Source: Benincasa hispida (taxonomy: Eukaryota > Streptophyta > Magnoliopsida > Cucurbitales > Cucurbitaceae). Taken from it: a DNA stretch of 64,000 bases. A program made the position numbers and the translations under genes. The stretch is taken from contig NC_052350.1 of NCBI RefSeq assembly GCF_009727055.1, forward strand, positions 25,002,093-25,066,092, read 5' to 3'. Below, one piece after another: positions 60,601-64,000 of the stretch (position 1 is its first letter; each line of letters begins with the position of its first letter). The notes under the pieces are model-generated. The model searched no databases. It worked only from the letters and a program-made list of their open reading frames with translations, and had not been told where the DNA came from.

Positions 60601-61597
60601 CTATCCTACAACCTTGGTTATTTCCCATATAAACCATTTCTCCTTCAATTTCTTTAAAGGTGTTGAACCATGGTCTCATTGAGGTCATGTGGTAGGTGCA
60701 TCTAGAATCTAGGACCCAATCATGTTTTCCTAGAAGATTTACATGGTTGGATTTGTCTAAAGTTGAGGCTAAAGCATCTGAGTAGATAAAAGAACCTTCT
60801 ACAACAGATGCTTCAGGTTATTTGTCTTTGGAGTCCTTCTCTTTCTTTTGGTTCTTTCTCTTTAGGATAAAATAGTCTTTGATTAAATGTCCTTTCTTTT
60901 TGCAATACTTACATTTTATTTTCTGTTTAGACTTATTATCTTCTGAATTATGTGGTTTTCTGTCATTTAAATGATTTTGTTTAAAGTTTCCTTTAGCAAA
61001 TAACCTTTCACCACTAGGATGATCCTTTTTATCAATCTGTAACTCTAACTCTTTAGTTCTTAGGGCTGAAATTATAGTCTCAGTACTTATACTATCCCTT
61101 CCATATTTTAGAGCATTTTTAATTTTCTTTTAGGGTTCAGGCAAAGAGTTAAGAAGCACATAGGCCTCATTCTCATCACCAAGTTTTTCTCCTAAGGTTT
61201 TGAATTCAGCAACAATTTTCTTGAACTCATCTAAATTATCAGTTAAGGATTTTGATGAATCCATTTTAAATGTAAATAATTTCTCCCTAAGGTACATTTT
61301 ACTAGGAAGATCTTTAGTAGCATATAATTCTTCCAGTTTAGTCCATATCCTATATGCAGTTTTTTTATCTAAAACTTGTCTTAGAACACTATCACTAAGG
61401 TTTAGGACCAACGTACCATAAGTTGCCAACTCCCAGTCTTCTTTTTCTTGAGTTGTCATTATGGCAGGGAGAGTTGATGGGTCAAGGAGGGCTCTGTGAG
61501 CTTTCTGTTGGCCGAGAGTTGCCTTGATTTTGGCCTTCCACAGGCCAAAATCTCCTTTGCCATCAAACTTCTCTACTTCGAATCTTGCTATTGACAT
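57642..61597 (-). pseudogene. Copia gag-pol polyprotein pseudogene
   Basis: In order on the minus strand: gag from MSIARFEVEKFDGKGDFGLW (61597); a zinc knuckle CKYCKKKGHLIKDY with its last Cys changed to Tyr (about 60880-60920); protease VLDSRCTYHMT, where the DSG active site is DSR (near 60700); the GAG-pre-integrase LWHKRLSH-type segment and integrase with LRIDNGLEFCSKEFNKFC and TPQHNGVAERLNRT (59990-59830); reverse transcriptase with [19 protein letters not shown] (58970) and the YVDD box changed to YVGD near 58580; and RNase H with YGYVDSDFTGDQDKRRSLTG and STTEAEYMALSEA ending at 57642. Stops and frameshifts interrupt nearly every domain. It can supply no enzyme activity. The domain order PR-INT-RT-RH is diagnostic of copia. 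Confidence 0.92.
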
Positions 61598-61651
61598 CTT
61601 GGAGTGAAAAACTTGAATCTTGAATCTTCAAGAACTGCAATCTTGTAAGTC

Positions 61652-61668
61652 TTATGCTCTGATACCAC
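61652..61668 (-). other. Primer-binding site (initiator tRNA-Met)
   Basis: TGGTATCAGAGCATAAG on the minus strand, three bases inside the 5' LTR; same primer type as the family-A elements. Confidence 0.8.
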
Positions 61669-61670
61669 TT

Positions 61671-62316
61671 TATTGGGCCTGTTTTCTTGTGATGTAAAGC
61701 CTAAATGATGAATTGTAGGCCCTGTTTGTTGATCCAAATCGTGAACCCAAGTTATTTTACCGCAATTAAATTGGTTTGTAGAAAACTTGGACCTCCTTTG
61801 TCCACGATCTTCCAGCTGATGTGCTCCACGTGGAAAATCCCACTGACTTTTGCCTGATGGAAATGAATGACTATTTTTATTCTGATGGGATTTCAGAACA
61901 ATTAATTTCTTCCTCTCTTTCGTTCTCTCTATCGTTTTGCAGAACTATTCTAACCCTAATCTTTCTTTCTATTTATTTCAAGCGATTGCTTGTGTAAACG
62001 AAGACGATGAAGAATATGCAATCTTGTAAAAGAAAAGAGAAGGAAGAGATCTACACGATGATATACATGGTTCGACAAATGATGCCTACATCCACGGGAA
62101 GGAGAGAAGATTTTATTCAAGAGCTAAGTCACACCTTTTTCTTTTTACATATTTCAAGGTTTCTTGAAGCTTTTGTATATTGTTGCTACAAATTTGTAAT
62201 GATGAGTATTTATACAATTTTTCTGATACAAGTAGTTACAATAACAAACTGTAAAAGATAAAGAAATGTGAACAGCTGTTGAATATATGGTTGAATGTTT
62301 GAGCTTATTTACTTCA
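61671..62316 (-). repeat. Copia 5' LTR shared by two tandem copies (646 bp)
   Basis: Plus-strand ends are TATTGGGCCTG (TG mutated to TA) and TTACTTCA. It has a single copy of the 60-bp block duplicated in the partner. It is followed on the right by the polypurine tract and pol end of another copy. Confidence 0.8.
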
Positions 62317-62590
62317 AATCTCCACCTTAAGCTCAACATGCAAGCTCTTCTCCTTCTAGATTTTACATGTCTTCACCCTTTTACAGGAAGTTGGAAGTCG
62401 ATCTGACCAAGACAGTTTGCTAGCTTGAGCTTCGGACAGGTTTGGTAAGCATGTCAACAGCATTCTCGTTGGTATGAACTTTTAGCAATTCGACTTCACC
62501 TTTTTTTTATTCCGTCTCTTACAAAGAGATATTTAATATCTATGTGTTTGGTCCTTGAATGGTATTGAGGGTTTTTGGATAGATGAATGG
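62317..62590 (-). pseudogene. Truncated copia pol end of an outer tandem copy
   Basis: Homologous to 57539-57815: polypurine tract, 3' non-coding stretch, then the RNase H C-terminal coding part (LTKPV, TKHIDIKYLFV). Homology stops at about 62590 in the middle of the RNase H domain. Confidence 0.8.
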
Positions 62591-64000
62591 CACTTAGATA
62601 CTGTGATGACCACTCTTAGATCCTAAGACAACTCACTCTAGAATTAGCTTGATCAAGACTAATCCAATGAATTGATTTAAATATCAAATCTAAAGCAAGA
62701 TTTGAAAAAAAAAAGACAACACCAAAGGGTTGAATAAGCACAAGTTTTTTACTAGGGATAATATGAGTTTTGAAGAACATTACAAGCCATTTTATAGGCC
62801 AAATGGTCATGGATAGACCAAGAAACTCAAAAGCCATTCAAATACAAGTAATTGCAAATTGTAGAAAATAACACCTAGAAACTTGAAACTTAATTGTATA
62901 CTTAAATTATAAGTCAAAATGAAAAATTAGGAATGTAGCAAGTTTTCAAATTGCCTTAAATATCTCCTCTAGAAGGTGGCAAAGTAGATGCGCACATTTA
63001 ACAATATTTGACATCACATTTTTCCATGCGGTGCACACTTGACAACATTTTCTTCACAAAATCTGCACACTTTTTTTTTTTTACCACCGTGTCATCTTAC
63101 AAACCTTTTCCCGTACCATCTTCACGTCTCTTCTTGACTCATTGAACTAACATTATATAAAACTTTGGTCCCAAAATTATTTGTCGGTTCTTGTGAATTT
63201 GCTAGTTTTTGAAGATATAGTGTGAATGCCTATTGAATCTTCTTTGCCTTGCTTCTTGTAATTGATCCTTTAGGTACATGCAATGGTTCAATGGTTGAAT
63301 TCACATCACCAAGGTTGGCCTAGATAAAAGGCAGGCCGAAACCAACCTTAAAAGAAGAGAGATGAAGGCATGCTAGCAATGATGGAAAAGGCATTGGCAA
63401 AGTAAAGACGAAGTTGAAAGATAAAGAAACTTCATTGATTAAAAAGTAAAACCATAGAAAGAGCAACAAACAATAGAGAAAATATAAAGGAGAGAAGTGC
63501 AACAACGATGTTAAAAGAAGGCAGCAAAAACATAATGGTGGAGGAAATTTTCAATCATCTTGGTTTATGGCATCTTTAGTGTCAGCCTCGACATTGTCAT
63601 CTTGAGGATGGAAGGGATAAGGATTCCTGCGTAGAGTTTCAAAATATTGAGTTGGATAGTCAAAGTTCATAATAGAGTGGTAAAATATGCTTCTTTCTTT
63701 GCTAAATGCCCCACCATTCTCCATTACAAAGTTCTACATTCTGGTGCAAGCTTCAGTTTCTGGGATTTTTGTTCCAAGTACCAAGTATCAGAGAGAAGAG
63801 CCTCAACTTTGTCAAGTTTAGCTTGGATAGCTGATGTGTTAACTCGGGATGATTGGAGCTCAGTTTGGATATCATATAGAAGCCGATTAAGACTAGCAAT
63901 GTTGGCCTGGGCTTTGTTTAGCTTTTTAGAGGAACTCGAAATTCCATTAATTAATTAATTTATATGGTTAGTGATACTCATTTTGAAGTAGCAATCCGAG
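62591..64000. other. Unassigned repeat-like sequence; coiled-coil frame near the end
   Basis: No complete gene. On the minus strand at about 63956-63725 a frame without a start codon reads SSKKLNKAQANIASLNRLLY and then IQAKLDKVEALLSD, a heptad-like coiled coil ending in a stop. An in-frame stop lies just upstream. It looks like a fragment of a repeat-encoded protein, but I do not recognise the family. The hydrophobic frames around 62616-62837 and 63320-63505 are not supported. Confidence 0.35.

Larger units (their letters stand above)
56824..62590 (-). mobile_element. Degraded Ty1/copia retrotransposon in tandem form
   Basis: LTRs at 61671-62316 (5') and 56824-57538 (3'), about 650 bp each. 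The primer-binding site TGGTATCAGAGCATAAG lies at about 61652-61668 and the polypurine tract AAGGTGGAGATT at about 57542-57553. Between them is a gag-pol pseudogene. Beyond the 5' LTR the sequence continues with the polypurine tract and the last 150 bp of another copy's pol region (62317-62590), homologous to 57539-57815. The array is thus LTR-internal-LTR-internal, cut at 62590. It inserted into the Tat-like protease at 56823/56824. Confidence 0.85.

Noticed and set aside
63647..63958. 103-aa plus-strand frame
   Set aside because: Antisense to the coiled-coil-like frame, which is the more protein-like strand.

Overview
The window is nuclear DNA of a flowering plant, most likely a cucurbit (Cucumis type or close). 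The plant calls rest on intron-containing VIN3-like and DUF538 genes, Ty1/copia, Athila-like and Tat-like Ty3/gypsy elements, MULE, CACTA and hAT DNA transposons, and a plastid atpA fragment. The cucurbit call is an inference from how closely the gag-only copia proteins resemble gag proteins I know from melon. No database search was run.

Only two host genes look intact, both on the minus strand. At 39852-42070 (5' UTR exon up to about 43500) is a VIN3-like protein 1/VRN5-type gene: three coding exons, 654 aa, with PHD finger, FNIII domain and C-terminal VID. At 52851-53312 is a single-exon DUF538 gene encoding a secreted 153-aa protein. About 36-53 kb is the low-repeat gene island; both flanks are stacked, broken transposons.

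Layout: 1-1250 probable copia LTR (minus) with 120-bp tandem repeats; 1380-5518 5'-truncated gag-only copia-type element (family A, plus); 5519-9640 LTR of a second family (B, plus) split by a 2.1-kb solo family-B LTR in the opposite orientation; about 10.1-17.26 kb Athila-like gypsy relic (minus) carrying a Tekay/Del-like LTR and a solo LTR with TTGAC duplications; 17259-25673 family-A element in a tandem LTR-internal-LTR-internal arrangement (minus); 25674-29715 family-B LTR split by a 2644-bp CACTA element that carries a cyclic-Dof-factor exon; 30986-32770 MULE transposase pseudogene; 33436-34132 short hAT element; 35648-39345 long concentric inverted repeat split by a family-A solo LTR that itself holds plastid atpA DNA; then the VIL1 gene, a SINE, a LINE RNase H scrap, the DUF538 gene, a Tat-like gypsy relic (53934-56823) and a degraded copia element (56824-62590), again in tandem form.

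The strongest candidates for something undescribed are the CACTA element with its captured CDF exon and 46-C tract, the plastid filler inside an LTR, the gag-only family with multi-kb LTRs and no pol in either copy, the cluster of palindromic ACGATCGTTTAG motifs in the family-B LTR, and the two unrelated elements that both show shared-LTR tandem structure.
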